Positions 1-7,345 of a stretch of DNA of 16,076 nt are shown here, piece by piece. The translations under genes were made by a program, and so were the position numbers. Each line of letters opens with the position of its first letter. Position 1 is the stretch's first letter. The notes under the pieces were generated by a model, which searched no databases, was not told where the DNA came from, and worked only from the letters and a program-made list of their open reading frames with translations. This stretch comes from RPQJ01 sp031404015 (GTDB lineage Bacteria > Pseudomonadota > Gammaproteobacteria > Steroidobacterales > Steroidobacteraceae), in NCBI GenBank assembly GCA_031404015.1, contig JANNGT010000075.1, positions 1 through 16,076 on the forward strand, given 5' to 3'.

Positions 1-66
1 GGCAAGCTCACGATCACCTATCACAGCCTCGATGAGCTGGACGGGATCCTGGCGCACATCAAGTAG
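1..66 (+). CDS. parB: ParB chromosome partitioning protein, C-terminal end only
   Basis: Only the last 21 codons and the TAG stop are inside the window; the start lies upstream. The readable tail includes LTITYHSLDELDGILAHI, which matches the conserved end of chromosomal ParB proteins, the part of the C-terminal dimerisation domain that reads like YxSLDELDxIL. ParB binds parS sites near the origin and works with ParA in chromosome segregation. Its place directly before the ATP synthase operon is the usual gammaproteobacterial order (gidA-gidB-parA-parB-atpI), which supports the call despite the short length. The stop codon overlaps the first unit of a 9-bp tandem repeat. Confidence 0.85.
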   Translation, partial: GKLTITYHSLDELDGILAHIK

Positions 67-108
67 GAAGGGCAGGAAGGGCAGGAAGGGCAGGAAGGGC
101 AGGAAGGA
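65..108. repeat. 9-bp tandem repeat array (AGGAAGGGC), about 4.9 units
   Basis: Four exact units of AGGAAGGGC are at 65-73, 74-82, 83-91 and 92-100, followed by a partial unit at 101-108. The first two bases of the array are the last two bases of the parB TAG stop. The same 9-mer occurs in inverted orientation at 324-395 and in direct orientation at the atpC stop (7873-7899). Confidence 0.95.
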
Positions 109-323
109 CGAGCGAAGCCTTAGCCTCTATGACTTGTTAACAAAAAGAGATAACGATTCTCACTGTGGTTGAATTTGCTAGCTGATAATCAACTTTAGAT
201 AGATAAAAACAAAAGTCTTTTGGCTTATTAGAGCCCAATCTGGCCCGCAATTTTCGCGTCGGTTGAATCAGCGATTTTCCTTGAGACACGCATGGTAATG
301 CGACGGCTTCGGCCAGCCTTCCG
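109..323. other. AT-rich gene-free core between inverted 9-bp repeat arrays
   Basis: This 215-bp stretch is much richer in A and T, especially at 130-235, than the strongly GC-rich surroundings. I find no credible gene in it. It contains a weak Fur-box-like sequence (149-167) and AT-rich hexamers, but no promoter pair with good spacing. The base composition and the flanking inverted 9-mer arrays make it look like a separately acquired or regulatory segment. Confidence 0.6.
149..167. promoter_or_regulatory. possible Fur-box-like site (weak)
   Basis: The left half GATAACGAT matches 8 of 9 positions of the E. coli Fur consensus half GATAATGAT. The right half CTCACTGTG matches only about 5 of 9. 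No obvious target gene starts here, so this is a candidate by resemblance only. Confidence 0.2.
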
Positions 324-395
324 CACCTTCCTGCGCTTCCTGCCCTTCCTGCCCTTCCTGCCCTTCCTGCCCTTCCTGTCCTTCCTGCACTTCCT
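324..395. repeat. 9-bp tandem repeat array (GCCCTTCCT), eight units, inverted copy of the 65-108 array
   Basis: Eight 9-mers lie head to tail: 324-332, 333-341, then four exact GCCCTTCCT units at 342-377, then two variants at 378-386 and 387-395. Variation is confined to the first four bases; the CTTCCT core is constant. GCCCTTCCT is the reverse complement of the AGGAAGGGC units at 65-108, so the two arrays could pair as arms around the AT-rich core. Confidence 0.95.
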
Positions 396-417
396 CCGCT
401 GCGTGGCCGATGCGGAT

Positions 418-446
418 TTGAAGCACTGCAAAAAGACCCCTATACT
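418..446 (+). promoter_or_regulatory. probable sigma-70 promoter of the atp operon
   Basis: A -35 element TTGAAG (418-423) and a -10 element TATACT (441-446) are separated by exactly 17 bp. Transcription would start near 453, about 105 nt before the atpI start region. It is the best-formed promoter between parB and atpI, so it is the likely main promoter of the ATP synthase operon. This is inferred from sequence alone. Confidence 0.65.
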
Positions 447-505
447 GCCGCGCCTTCCGGAGGCCGCGCCCAGGCGTGAGCCAGCCCGGGTAACGGATTT
501 CAAAC

Positions 506-545
506 GCCACCCGTGGCCGGAGCACCGGCATGACGTGGCTTTTTT
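506..545 (+). terminator. terminator-like hairpin in the atp leader (possible attenuator)
   Basis: GCCAC (506-510) pairs with GTGGC (535-539); GT/AC and GCCGG (516-520)/CCGGC (525-529) continue the stem inside small internal loops, with loop AGCA. Six T residues follow at 540-545. This is the form of an intrinsic terminator, placed between the promoter at 418-446 and the atpI start. An alternative pairing, CGGGT (487-491) with ACCCG (509-513), would break the outer stem, so an attenuation switch or a short leader RNA of about 90 nt is possible. Confidence 0.45.
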
Positions 546-557
546 GTTGCCCGGAAG

Positions 558-968
558 TTGAATGAGGCCGTGAGCAACCTTGACGTGCAGAAAGGCCGGC
601 GCCAGGCGCTGGCCGTCGTGCTGAGTCAGGTTCTGCTCGGGTTGAGCGTCGCGGCCGTAAGTCTCGCGATTGCGGGTTCCCGTGCGGGCGCTTCGGCGCT
701 GCTGGGAGCCGGCATTGGCGTGGCGGCGACGAGCTTGATGGCCTTCGCGATGCTGCGGCACGGCGAAGGCGCGACGCTGATGCGGGCCACGATCGGGTTC
801 TTCCTGGGGTGGCTGGTGAAGGTGGGCTTCACCGTCGCGTTGCTGGTGACCGCGTTCCGGTCGCCGAACGTCGAGGCGGTGCCGCTGCTGGCAGCGTACG
901 TCGCGACGTTTTTCGGGTACTGGTTTGGCGCGGCTCGCCTGGTTGGCGTGCCCTCGAAGCAGCAATAG
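558..968 (+). CDS. atpI: ATP synthase protein I (AtpI)
   Basis: AtpI is a small inner-membrane protein encoded first in atp operons. It is not part of the finished enzyme but is thought to help assemble the c-ring. The product is about 132-136 residues with four hydrophobic segments (about residues 17-40, 47-67, 76-100 and 106-127) and a short polar tail ending in SKQQ, as in gammaproteobacterial AtpI. The start is uncertain: TTG at 558 and GTG at 570 are both in frame, and neither has a well-spaced ribosome binding site. GTG 570, giving MSNLDVQKGRRQ, is plausible. The gene lies directly after a terminator-like hairpin and 27 bp before atpB. Confidence 0.85.
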   Translation: MNEAVSNLDVQKGRRQALAVVLSQVLLGLSVAAVSLAIAGSRAGASALLGAGIGVAATSLMAFAMLRHGEGATLMRATIGFFLGWLVKVGFTVALLVTAFRSPNVEAVPLLAAYVATFFGYWFGAARLVGVPSKQQ

Positions 969-995
969 TTCGTTCGGTCGGAGTGGGTATAGACA

Positions 996-1826
996 ATGGC
1001 CGCCGCTGAGCACGCCACCGCAGGTCCTGCGAACAGCACCGAGTTCATCACTCACCACCTCACCCACTTCAAGGTCGGTGAGGGGTTCTGGACGTTCCAC
1101 GTCGACACGATCTTCATGTCCGTGGTGCTCGGCATCTTCACGCTGGGACTGTTCTGGTCGGCCGCGCGCACGGCGACGGCCGGTGTGCCCTCCAGGTGGC
1201 AGGCTTTCGTCGAGATCGTGGTTGAATTCATCGACACCACGGTCAAGGAAGTTTTTCACCTCGACCGCTCGTTTCTGGCCCCCCTCGCCCTCACTATCTT
1301 CGTGTGGGTGTTCATGATGAATGCGATGGACCTGCTGCCGCTCGACCTGCCCGGCAAGGTCGCTGCACTGTTCGGCATCCACTACTGGCGCGTGGTGCCC
1401 ACAGCCGACGCCAACACCACGTTCGCGATGTCGATCACCGTGCTGCTCGTCGTGCTGTTCTTCTCCTTCAAGGCGAAGGGCGCGGGGGGCTACATGCACG
1501 AGTTGTTCACGGCGCCGTTTGGCGGCCACCCGGTGCTCTGGATCCCCAACTTTTTCCTGAATCTCGTCGAGCTGCTTTCGAAGCCGGTTTCGCTCGCCAT
1601 GCGACTCTTCGGCAACATGTACGCGGGCGAGCTCGTGTTCATGCTGATCGCGCTGCTCGGTGCCGGCGTGTTCACGCTCACCGTGGGCGGCGCCGTCGGC
1701 TTCCTCGGCCAGTTGCTGATGGGCTCGGCCTGGGCGATCTTCCACATCCTGATCATCGTGCTGCAGGCGTTCATCTTCATGGTGCTGACCGTCGTGTACT
1801 CCGCGATGGCCACGGAGCACCACTAG
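996..1826 (+). CDS. atpB: F1Fo ATP synthase subunit a
   Basis: Subunit a forms the proton half-channels of the membrane Fo sector next to the c-ring. The 276-residue product is close to the E. coli length (271). The signature segment MRLFGNMYAGEL is present; its arginine, residue 203, corresponds to the essential E. coli R210. The protein is strongly hydrophobic with several membrane helices, including the C-terminal stretch LIIVLQAFIFMVLTVVYSAM, and ends in a His-His tail. The ATG at 996 follows GGAG at 980-983 at a rather long spacing. It is the second gene of the operon, 75 bp before atpE. Confidence 0.98.
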   Translation: MAAAEHATAGPANSTEFITHHLTHFKVGEGFWTFHVDTIFMSVVLGIFTLGLFWSAARTATAGVPSRWQAFVEIVVEFIDTTVKEVFHLDRSFLAPLALTIFVWVFMMNAMDLLPLDLPGKVAALFGIHYWRVVPTADANTTFAMSITVLLVVLFFSFKAKGAGGYMHELFTAPFGGHPVLWIPNFFLNLVELLSKPVSLAMRLFGNMYAGELVFMLIALLGAGVFTLTVGGAVGFLGQLLMGSAWAIFHILIIVLQAFIFMVLTVVYSAMATEHH

Positions 1827-1858
1827 GCCCGCCGCCCGTCGCATCCGTCCCGTTCAAC

Positions 1859-1896
1859 TTTTTTCGTTTACTGCAACTGCACATTCCGCCAGGAGA
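1859..1896 (+). promoter_or_regulatory. U-rich tract plus strong Shine-Dalgarno ahead of atpE
   Basis: The leader has a T-rich run at 1859-1869 and then AGGAGA at 1891-1896, five bases before the atpE ATG. In E. coli the atpE initiation region also combines a U-rich upstream element with a strong ribosome binding site, giving the high c-subunit yield. A similar enhancer role here is inferred. Confidence 0.5.
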
Positions 1897-1901
1897 TTGA
1901 G

Positions 1902-2174
1902 ATGGAAAACCTCGCGCTCATCGCACAGGTCCAGAGCTACACCGCGATTGCACTCGGCCTGATCATCGGCCTCGGTGCCGTCGGCGCCTGCATCGGCATC
2001 GGCATCATGGGTTCGAAGTTCCTCGAGGCGGCCGCCCGCCAGCCGGAACTGATCCCCACGCTGCAGGGCCGCATGTTCCTGCTCGCCGGCCTGATCGACG
2101 CGGCGTTCCTGATCGGCGTGGCGCTCGCGATGTTCTTCGCGTTCGCGAACCCGCTGCTCGCCCGCTTCGGCTGA
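1902..2174 (+). CDS. atpE: F1Fo ATP synthase subunit c
   Basis: Subunit c is the proteolipid of the rotating ring. The 90-residue product has two membrane helices joined by the polar RQP loop (residues 46-48). The first helix carries the glycine-rich packing motif around residues 19-37. The ion-binding carboxylate is D66 in GLIDAAF, equivalent to E. coli D61. Helix 1 has no glutamine of the kind that marks sodium-binding c subunits, so this should be a proton-type ring. It is longer than the E. coli protein (79 residues) at both ends. The ATG has a strong AGGAGA five bases upstream. Confidence 0.98.
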   Translation: MENLALIAQVQSYTAIALGLIIGLGAVGACIGIGIMGSKFLEAAARQPELIPTLQGRMFLLAGLIDAAFLIGVALAMFFAFANPLLARFG

Positions 2175-2200
2175 CCCGGCACTGACGCGAGGACGTCGTC

Positions 2201-2686
2201 ATGAATATCAATGCGACGCTGCTCGGCCAGATGCTGGTGTTCGGGATCCTGATCTGGTTCTCCTGGAAGTTCATCTGGCCGCCCCTCACCAAGGCGATCG
2301 ACGACCGACAGAAGAAGATCGCGGAAGGTCTCGCCGCTGCTGAACGCGGCCAGACCGAGCTGCAGAGTGCCCACGGGGAAGCCCAGGGCATCATCAGCGC
2401 AGCCCGCGAACAGGCCAAGAAGATCGTCGACCAGGCGCACAAGCGCGAGGTCGAAATCGTCGATGAGGCGCGCACTACCGCTCAGGTAGAGGGCAAGCGC
2501 ATCGTCGACGGCTCGCGGCAGGACGCGGTGCAGGAAAAGTCCCGCGCCCGCGACGAGTTGCGCAAGGACGTGGCCTCGCTGGCCGTGGCCGGCGCATCGC
2601 GTTTGCTGCAGCGAGAGATCGACCCGAAGGCACACGCCGACCTGATCGAGCAACTGGCCCGCGAAATCGAAGGCGCCAAGGCCTGA
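2201..2686 (+). CDS. atpF: F1Fo ATP synthase subunit b
   Basis: Subunit b is the peripheral stalk that holds F1 against the a subunit. The 161-residue product (E. coli 156) starts MNINATLLGQMLVFGILIWF, a single membrane anchor at about residues 5-26. A long charged helix follows, rich in Ala, Glu, Lys and Arg, consistent with the dimeric coiled stalk. The ATG at 2201 has GAGGA (2189-2193) seven bases upstream. It lies 26 bp after atpE and 50 bp before atpH. Confidence 0.97.
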   Translation: MNINATLLGQMLVFGILIWFSWKFIWPPLTKAIDDRQKKIAEGLAAAERGQTELQSAHGEAQGIISAAREQAKKIVDQAHKREVEIVDEARTTAQVEGKRIVDGSRQDAVQEKSRARDELRKDVASLAVAGASRLLQREIDPKAHADLIEQLAREIEGAKA

Positions 2687-2736
2687 GGGCCGCGGCACCT
2701 GCGCTGCGCAGACACCGGGACCTGGAGTAACGACAC

Positions 2737-3276
2737 ATGGCTGAACGAGCCACGGTAGCGAGACCCTACGCCAAGGCGGCCTTTGCCTACGCGCGTGACA
2801 AGAACACCCTCGACTCCTGGTCGGGCTGGCTTGGCACCGCGCGCGCAGTCGTCATGAGCGATGACTTCAAGGCCTTCCAGAGCAGCCCGGGCGTTGGCCG
2901 CCAGCAGCTCAGGGACCTGGTGGCGAACGTGTGCGGCGAGGCCATCGATGGCAACGGCCGGGCGCTGCTCGACCTGTTGGCCGAAAACGGTCGCGTCCAC
3001 TACCTGCCCGAGATCGCCGAGCATTTCGACGAACTCAAGTCGGATCACCAGAACGTCGCCGACGTAGAGGTCGTGTCGGCAGCAGAGCTCAACGAGATCC
3101 AGCGGGAGCGTCTTGCGACCGCCCTGCGCACACGGCTGCGCCGCGACGTGCGCTTGCATTGCAGCGTCGATCCCTCCCTGATCGGCGGCGCGGTGGTGCG
3201 CTCGGGTGACCTGCTCATCGATGGTTCGATTGCGAACAAGCTCCAGCGGCTCGACGTCGAACTGACGACGGGCTGA
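2737..3276 (+). CDS. atpH: F1Fo ATP synthase subunit delta
   Basis: Subunit delta sits on top of F1 and links it to the b stalk. The 179-residue product (E. coli 177) starts MAERATVARPYAKAAFAYA, the conserved N-terminal helix of the OSCP/delta family. It ends with the family's C-terminal signature (DPSLIGGAVVRSGDLLIDGS, about residues 147-166). The ATG has GGAG nine bases upstream. It lies between atpF and atpA, as in other gammaproteobacteria. Confidence 0.97.
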   Translation: MAERATVARPYAKAAFAYARDKNTLDSWSGWLGTARAVVMSDDFKAFQSSPGVGRQQLRDLVANVCGEAIDGNGRALLDLLAENGRVHYLPEIAEHFDELKSDHQNVADVEVVSAAELNEIQRERLATALRTRLRRDVRLHCSVDPSLIGGAVVRSGDLLIDGSIANKLQRLDVELTTG

Positions 3277-3339
3277 CGACCGAAAACGATTCAACGGCAC
3301 TCGCCGCGCAGTGCGGCAGGCCCGCAGAGGATTGGCAAC

Positions 3340-4887
3340 ATGTCCATCAAGGCTTCTGAGATCAGTGAACTGATCAAGGCACGCATCCAGAACTTCACCG
3401 CCGCCACCGAGGCGCGCAGCGTCGGCAGCGTGGTGTCGGTCACCGACGGCATCGTCCGCATCCACGGCCTGCAGGACGTGATGCAGGGCGAAATGCTCGA
3501 GTTCCCGAAGAACACGTACGGCCTCGCGCTCAACCTCGAGCGTGATTCGGTCGGCGCGGTCATCCTGGGTGAGTACGAGCACATTTCGGAAGGCGACACG
3601 GTCAAGTGCACGGGCCGCATCCTCGAAGTGCCGGTCGGCACCGAGCTGATTGGTCGAGTCGTCAACTCGCTGGGCCAGCCGATCGACGGCAAGGGTCCGA
3701 TCGACGCCAAGGAATTCGACGTCATCGAGAAAGTGGCGCCGGGCGTCATCGCGCGCAAGTCGGTCAGCCAGCCGGTGCAGACGGGCCTCAAGTCCATCGA
3801 CGCGATGGTGCCGGTGGGACGCGGCCAGCGCGAACTGATCATCGGCGACCGCCAGACCGGCAAGACTGCCGTCGCGGTCGACACGATCATCAACCAGAAG
3901 GGCAAGGACCTCATCTGCATCTACGTCGCGATCGGCCAGAAGGCGTCGACGATTTCGAACGTGGTGCGCAAGCTCGAAGAGCACGGCGCGATGGCATTCA
4001 CCATCGTCGTGGCCGCGTCGGCGTCGGAGTCCGCGGCGATGCAGTACATCGCACCGTACTCGGGCTGCACGATGGGCGAGTACTTCCGCGATCGTGGCCA
4101 GGACGCGCTGATCATTTATGACGACTTGACCAAGCAGGCCTGGGCCTATCGCCAGGTGTCGTTGCTGCTGCGCCGTCCGCCGGGCCGCGAGGCGTATCCG
4201 GGCGACGTGTTCTATCTCCACAGCCGCCTGCTCGAGCGCGCCGCACGCGTCAACGAGGAGTACGTCGAGAAGTTCACCAACGGCGCCGTGAAGGGCAAGA
4301 CCGGCTCGCTCACCGCGCTGCCGATCATCGAGACGCAGGCGGGCGACGTGTCCGCGTTCGTGCCGACCAACGTGATCTCGATCACCGACGGCCAGATCTT
4401 CCTCGAAACCGAAACCGACCTGTTCAACGCCGGCATCCGCCCCGCCATCAACGCGGGCATCTCGGTGTCGCGCGTCGGCGGCGCCGCGCAGACCAAGGTC
4501 ATCAAGAAGCTCGGCGGCGGCGTCCGCCTGGCGCTCGCGCAGTCCCGTGAACTCGCGGCGTTCGCGCAGTTCGCCTCCGACCTCGACGACGCGACGCGCA
4601 AGCAGCTCGAGCGCGGCAAGCTCGTGACCGAGCTCATGAAGCAGCCGCAGTACTCGCCGATGTCGGTCGCCGAGCAGGCCATCACGCTGTTCGCCGTCAC
4701 CAAGGGCTACTTCGACGACGTCGAAGTGAAGCGCGCGCTGGCCTTCGAAGTGGCGCTGCGTGCGCACGTGAAGAGCAAGTACAAGGACCTGTTCGACCGC
4801 ATCGAGTCGACCAAGGACCTGAACAGCGACGACGAAAAAGCGCTGGTGACCGCGATCGCAGACTTCAAGCAGAACGGCGCGTACTGA
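3340..4887 (+). CDS. atpA: F1Fo ATP synthase subunit alpha
   Basis: Alpha is the non-catalytic nucleotide-binding subunit of the F1 hexamer. The 515-residue product (E. coli 513) has an N-terminal beta-barrel domain (about 25-95), a central nucleotide-binding domain with P-loop GDRQTGKT at residues 169-176, and a C-terminal helical bundle. The signature PAINAGISVSRVG is present near residue 368. ATG 3340 follows an AGAGGA ribosome binding site. The stop at 4885-4887 is only 3 bp before the atpG ATG, suggesting translational coupling. Confidence 0.99.
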   Translation: MSIKASEISELIKARIQNFTAATEARSVGSVVSVTDGIVRIHGLQDVMQGEMLEFPKNTYGLALNLERDSVGAVILGEYEHISEGDTVKCTGRILEVPVGTELIGRVVNSLGQPIDGKGPIDAKEFDVIEKVAPGVIARKSVSQPVQTGLKSIDAMVPVGRGQRELIIGDRQTGKTAVAVDTIINQKGKDLICIYVAIGQKASTISNVVRKLEEHGAMAFTIVVAASASESAAMQYIAPYSGCTMGEYFRDRGQDALIIYDDLTKQAWAYRQVSLLLRRPPGREAYPGDVFYLHSRLLERAARVNEEYVEKFTNGAVKGKTGSLTALPIIETQAGDVSAFVPTNVISITDGQIFLETETDLFNAGIRPAINAGISVSRVGGAAQTKVIKKLGGGVRLALAQSRELAAFAQFASDLDDATRKQLERGKLVTELMKQPQYSPMSVAEQAITLFAVTKGYFDDVEVKRALAFEVALRAHVKSKYKDLFDRIESTKDLNSDDEKALVTAIADFKQNGAY

Positions 4888-4890
4888 GCC

Positions 4891-5781
4891 ATGGCCGGCA
4901 CCAAGGAAATCCGCCTCAAGATCAAGAGCGTGCAGAACACGCGCAAGATCACCAAGGCGATGGAAATGGTCGCTGCCTCGAAGATGAAGAAGGCGCAGGA
5001 GCGCATGCGACGCGGCCGTCCCTATGCGCAGCGCCTGCTCGACATCACGATGCACGCGGCGCGCGCCAACACGGAATACAAGCACCCGTTGCTCACGCGG
5101 CGTGGCGCAGTGAAGCGCGTCGGTGTCGTCGTGATCACGACGGACAAGGGCCTGTGCGGCGGCCTCAACACCAACCTGCTGCGCCTCGTGCTGAACAAGC
5201 ACAAGGAGTGGCTGACGCAGGGCATCGAGGCCGAGTACTGCACGATCGGCAACAAGGGCCTCGGCTTCATCAACCGCATGGGCGGCAAGATCGTGTCGCA
5301 GGTCACCAACTACGGCGACCACCCGCAGCTCGAGCGGCTGATCGGCCCCGTGAAAATGCTCATCGACGGGTTCCTCGAAGGCCGCCTCGACGAAGTGCAC
5401 ATCTTCTCGACGCGCTTCGTCAACACGATGAAGCAGGATCCCACTCATGCGCTGATGATTCCGATCCCGCAGGAGTGGGTGCTGCCGACCGGCCAGGTCA
5501 TGAAAGCAAACGTGGGTGAGGGCAACTGGGACTACCTGTACGAGCCGGACCCGAAGTCGGTGCTCGACGAGCTGCTGGTGCGGTACCTGGAAACGATCGT
5601 CTACCAGGCATCCACCGAGAACATTGCATCGGAGCAATCGGCGCGCATGGTGGCGATGAAGGCTGCGTCGGACAACGCGCGCACCATCATCGACGAGCTG
5701 CAGCTGATCTACAACAAGAGCCGGCAGGCCTCGATCACGAAAGAACTCTCCGAGATCGTGGGCGGCGCGGCGGCCGTCTGA
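4891..5781 (+). CDS. atpG: F1Fo ATP synthase subunit gamma
   Basis: Gamma is the central rotating shaft inside the alpha3beta3 ring. The 296-residue product (E. coli 287) begins MAGTKEIRLKIKSVQNTRKI followed by TKAMEMVAASKM, the conserved N-terminal coiled-coil helix. It has ITTDKGLCGGLN near residues 83-94 and ends with the conserved C-terminal helix (YNKSRQASITKELSEIVGGA). The gene begins 3 bp after atpA with no good ribosome binding site, so it is probably translated by coupling. A heptad repeat array separates it from atpD. Confidence 0.98.
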   Translation: MAGTKEIRLKIKSVQNTRKITKAMEMVAASKMKKAQERMRRGRPYAQRLLDITMHAARANTEYKHPLLTRRGAVKRVGVVVITTDKGLCGGLNTNLLRLVLNKHKEWLTQGIEAEYCTIGNKGLGFINRMGGKIVSQVTNYGDHPQLERLIGPVKMLIDGFLEGRLDEVHIFSTRFVNTMKQDPTHALMIPIPQEWVLPTGQVMKANVGEGNWDYLYEPDPKSVLDELLVRYLETIVYQASTENIASEQSARMVAMKAASDNARTIIDELQLIYNKSRQASITKELSEIVGGAAAV

Positions 5782-5797
5782 CGCGCCTTTTCTTATC

Positions 5798-5832
5798 TAA
5801 TCACTATTCACTAGTCACTCATCACTAGTTAC
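5798..5832. repeat. 7-bp tandem repeat array, five units (TARTCAC type), between atpG and atpD
   Basis: Five heptads run in phase: TAATCAC, TATTCAC, TAGTCAC, TCATCAC, TAGTTAC. They fill about half of the 69-bp atpG-atpD gap. The inverted form of the same heptad follows atpD (7283-7317). Confidence 0.9.
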
Positions 5833-5850
5833 TTCTTCAGGCAAACGACC

Positions 5851-7278
5851 ATGTCACAAGCATTCGGCACCATCGTCCAGACCATCGGCGCGGTCATCGA
5901 CATTGAATTCCCGCGCGATGCGATGCCCAGGGTGTACGACGCGCTCGTCCTCGAGGACAGCGGCAACAAGCTGGCCGAGAAAGGCCTCACCTTCGAAGTC
6001 GAGCAGCAGCTTGGCGACGGCGTCGTGCGCACCATCGCGCTCGGCTCGTCCGACGGCCTGCAGCGCGGCATGAAAGTGCGCAGCACCGGTGCGGCAATCA
6101 CGGTGCCCGTCGGCCCGGCCGTGCTTGGACGCGTCATGGACGTGCTCGGCCGCCCGATCGACGAGCGTGGCCCCATCGTGGCCGATGAGTATCGCGGCAT
6201 TCACCAGGCCGCGCCGAAGTTCGTCGAGCTGGCGCCGTCGGTCGAGCTGCTCGAGACCGGCATCAAGGTCATCGACCTGATCTGCCCGTTCGCCAAGGGC
6301 GGCAAGGTCGGCCTGTTCGGCGGCGCCGGCGTGGGCAAGACTGTCAACATGCTCGAGCTGATCAACAACATTGCGAAAGAACACTCGGGCCTGTCGGTGT
6401 TCGCCGGCGTCGGCGAGCGCACCCGCGAAGGCAACGACTTCTACCACGAGATGTCGGACGCGAAGGTCATCGTGCAGGAAGACCTGAGCCAGTCGAAGGT
6501 GGCGATGGTGTTCGGCCAGATGAACGAGCCGCCGGGTAACCGCCTGCGCGTCGCGCTCACCGGCCTGACCATGGCCGAACGTTTCCGTGACGAAGGCCGC
6601 GACATCCTGTTCTTCGTCGACAACATCTATCGCTTCACGCTCGCCGGCACCGAAGTGTCCGCGCTGCTCGGCCGCATGCCGTCGGCGGTGGGTTACCAGC
6701 CGACGCTGGCCGAAGAAATGGGCCGCCTGCAGGAACGCATCACGTCGACCAAGGTCGGCTCGATCACCTCGATCCAGGCCGTGTACGTCCCCGCCGACGA
6801 CTTGACCGACCCGTCGCCGGCCACCACGTTCGGCCACCTCGACGCGACCGTCGTGCTCTCGCGCGACATCGCATCATTGGGCATCTACCCGGCCGTCGAT
6901 CCGCTCGACTCGACGTCGCGCCAGGTCGACCCGAACGTCATTGGCGAGGAGCACTACGAGACGACCCGCGCCGTGCAGGCCGTGCTGCAGCGCTACAAGG
7001 AACTGCGCGACATCATCGCGATCCTCGGCATGGACGAGCTGTCACCCGAAGACAAGCTGGCCGTGTCCCGTGCGCGCAAGATCCAGCGCTTCCTGTCGCA
7101 GCCGTTCCACGTCGCCGAAGTGTTCACGGGCAGCCCGGGCAAGTACGTGCAGCTGAAGGACACCATCCGCGGCTTCAAGGCCATCGTGAACGGCGAATAC
7201 GACCATCTGCCCGAGCAGGCGTTCTACATGATCGGCGCGATCGAAGAAGCGGTTGAGAAGGCGAAGACGCTGCAGTGA
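5851..7278 (+). CDS. atpD: F1Fo ATP synthase subunit beta
   Basis: Beta is the catalytic subunit of F1. The 475-residue product (E. coli 460) has an N-terminal barrel domain, P-loop GGAGVGKT at residues 157-164 with the catalytic-site K163, the GERTREGNDFYHEM segment carrying the conserved Glu after the P-loop, the VDNIYRFTLAG Walker B region, and the DELSPEDK segment of the C-terminal domain. The DELSPEDK stretch is equivalent to the DELSEEDK torque-contact motif. The ribosome binding site is weak (AGG at 5839-5841). The gene is flanked on both sides by 7-bp repeat arrays, an unusual arrangement for the middle of this operon. Confidence 0.99.
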   Translation: MSQAFGTIVQTIGAVIDIEFPRDAMPRVYDALVLEDSGNKLAEKGLTFEVEQQLGDGVVRTIALGSSDGLQRGMKVRSTGAAITVPVGPAVLGRVMDVLGRPIDERGPIVADEYRGIHQAAPKFVELAPSVELLETGIKVIDLICPFAKGGKVGLFGGAGVGKTVNMLELINNIAKEHSGLSVFAGVGERTREGNDFYHEMSDAKVIVQEDLSQSKVAMVFGQMNEPPGNRLRVALTGLTMAERFRDEGRDILFFVDNIYRFTLAGTEVSALLGRMPSAVGYQPTLAEEMGRLQERITSTKVGSITSIQAVYVPADDLTDPSPATTFGHLDATVVLSRDIASLGIYPAVDPLDSTSRQVDPNVIGEEHYETTRAVQAVLQRYKELRDIIAILGMDELSPEDKLAVSRARKIQRFLSQPFHVAEVFTGSPGKYVQLKDTIRGFKAIVNGEYDHLPEQAFYMIGAIEEAVEKAKTLQ

Positions 7279-7282
7279 AGAA

Positions 7283-7317
7283 GTGATTAGTGACTAGTGA
7301 CTAGTGAATAGTGAATA
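7283..7317. repeat. 7-bp tandem repeat array, five units (GTGAYTA type), after atpD
   Basis: Five heptads start 4 bp after the atpD stop: GTGATTA, GTGACTA, GTGACTA, GTGAATA, GTGAATA. They are the reverse complement of the TARTCAC heptads before atpD and before atpC, so this array could base-pair with either in the transcript. Confidence 0.92.
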
Positions 7318-7345
7318 GTAATCTGCGAGATGGATCTCCGATGAC

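Noticed and set aside
292..561. An 89-codon plus-strand frame containing repeated FLPFLPFLP
   Set aside because: The hydrophobic repeat is only a translation of the 9-bp DNA array. The frame runs through the promoter and hairpin and has no family resemblance.
228..1844. A 538-codon open frame on the minus strand across the leader, atpI and atpB
   Set aside because: It is antisense to atpI and atpB, has a low-complexity His/Arg/Gln-rich composition, and includes a Lys/Arg/Gly run produced by the 9-bp repeat. Such frames are expected in GC-rich genes.
2482..5637. A 1051-codon minus-strand open frame opposite atpF, atpH, atpA and atpG
   Set aside because: It is a shadow of four clearly conserved genes, with an Arg/His/Asp/Val-rich composition typical of antisense GC-rich frames.
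5854..6837. A 327-codon minus-strand frame opposite atpD
   Set aside because: It is antisense to the conserved beta subunit and shows no recognisable domain.
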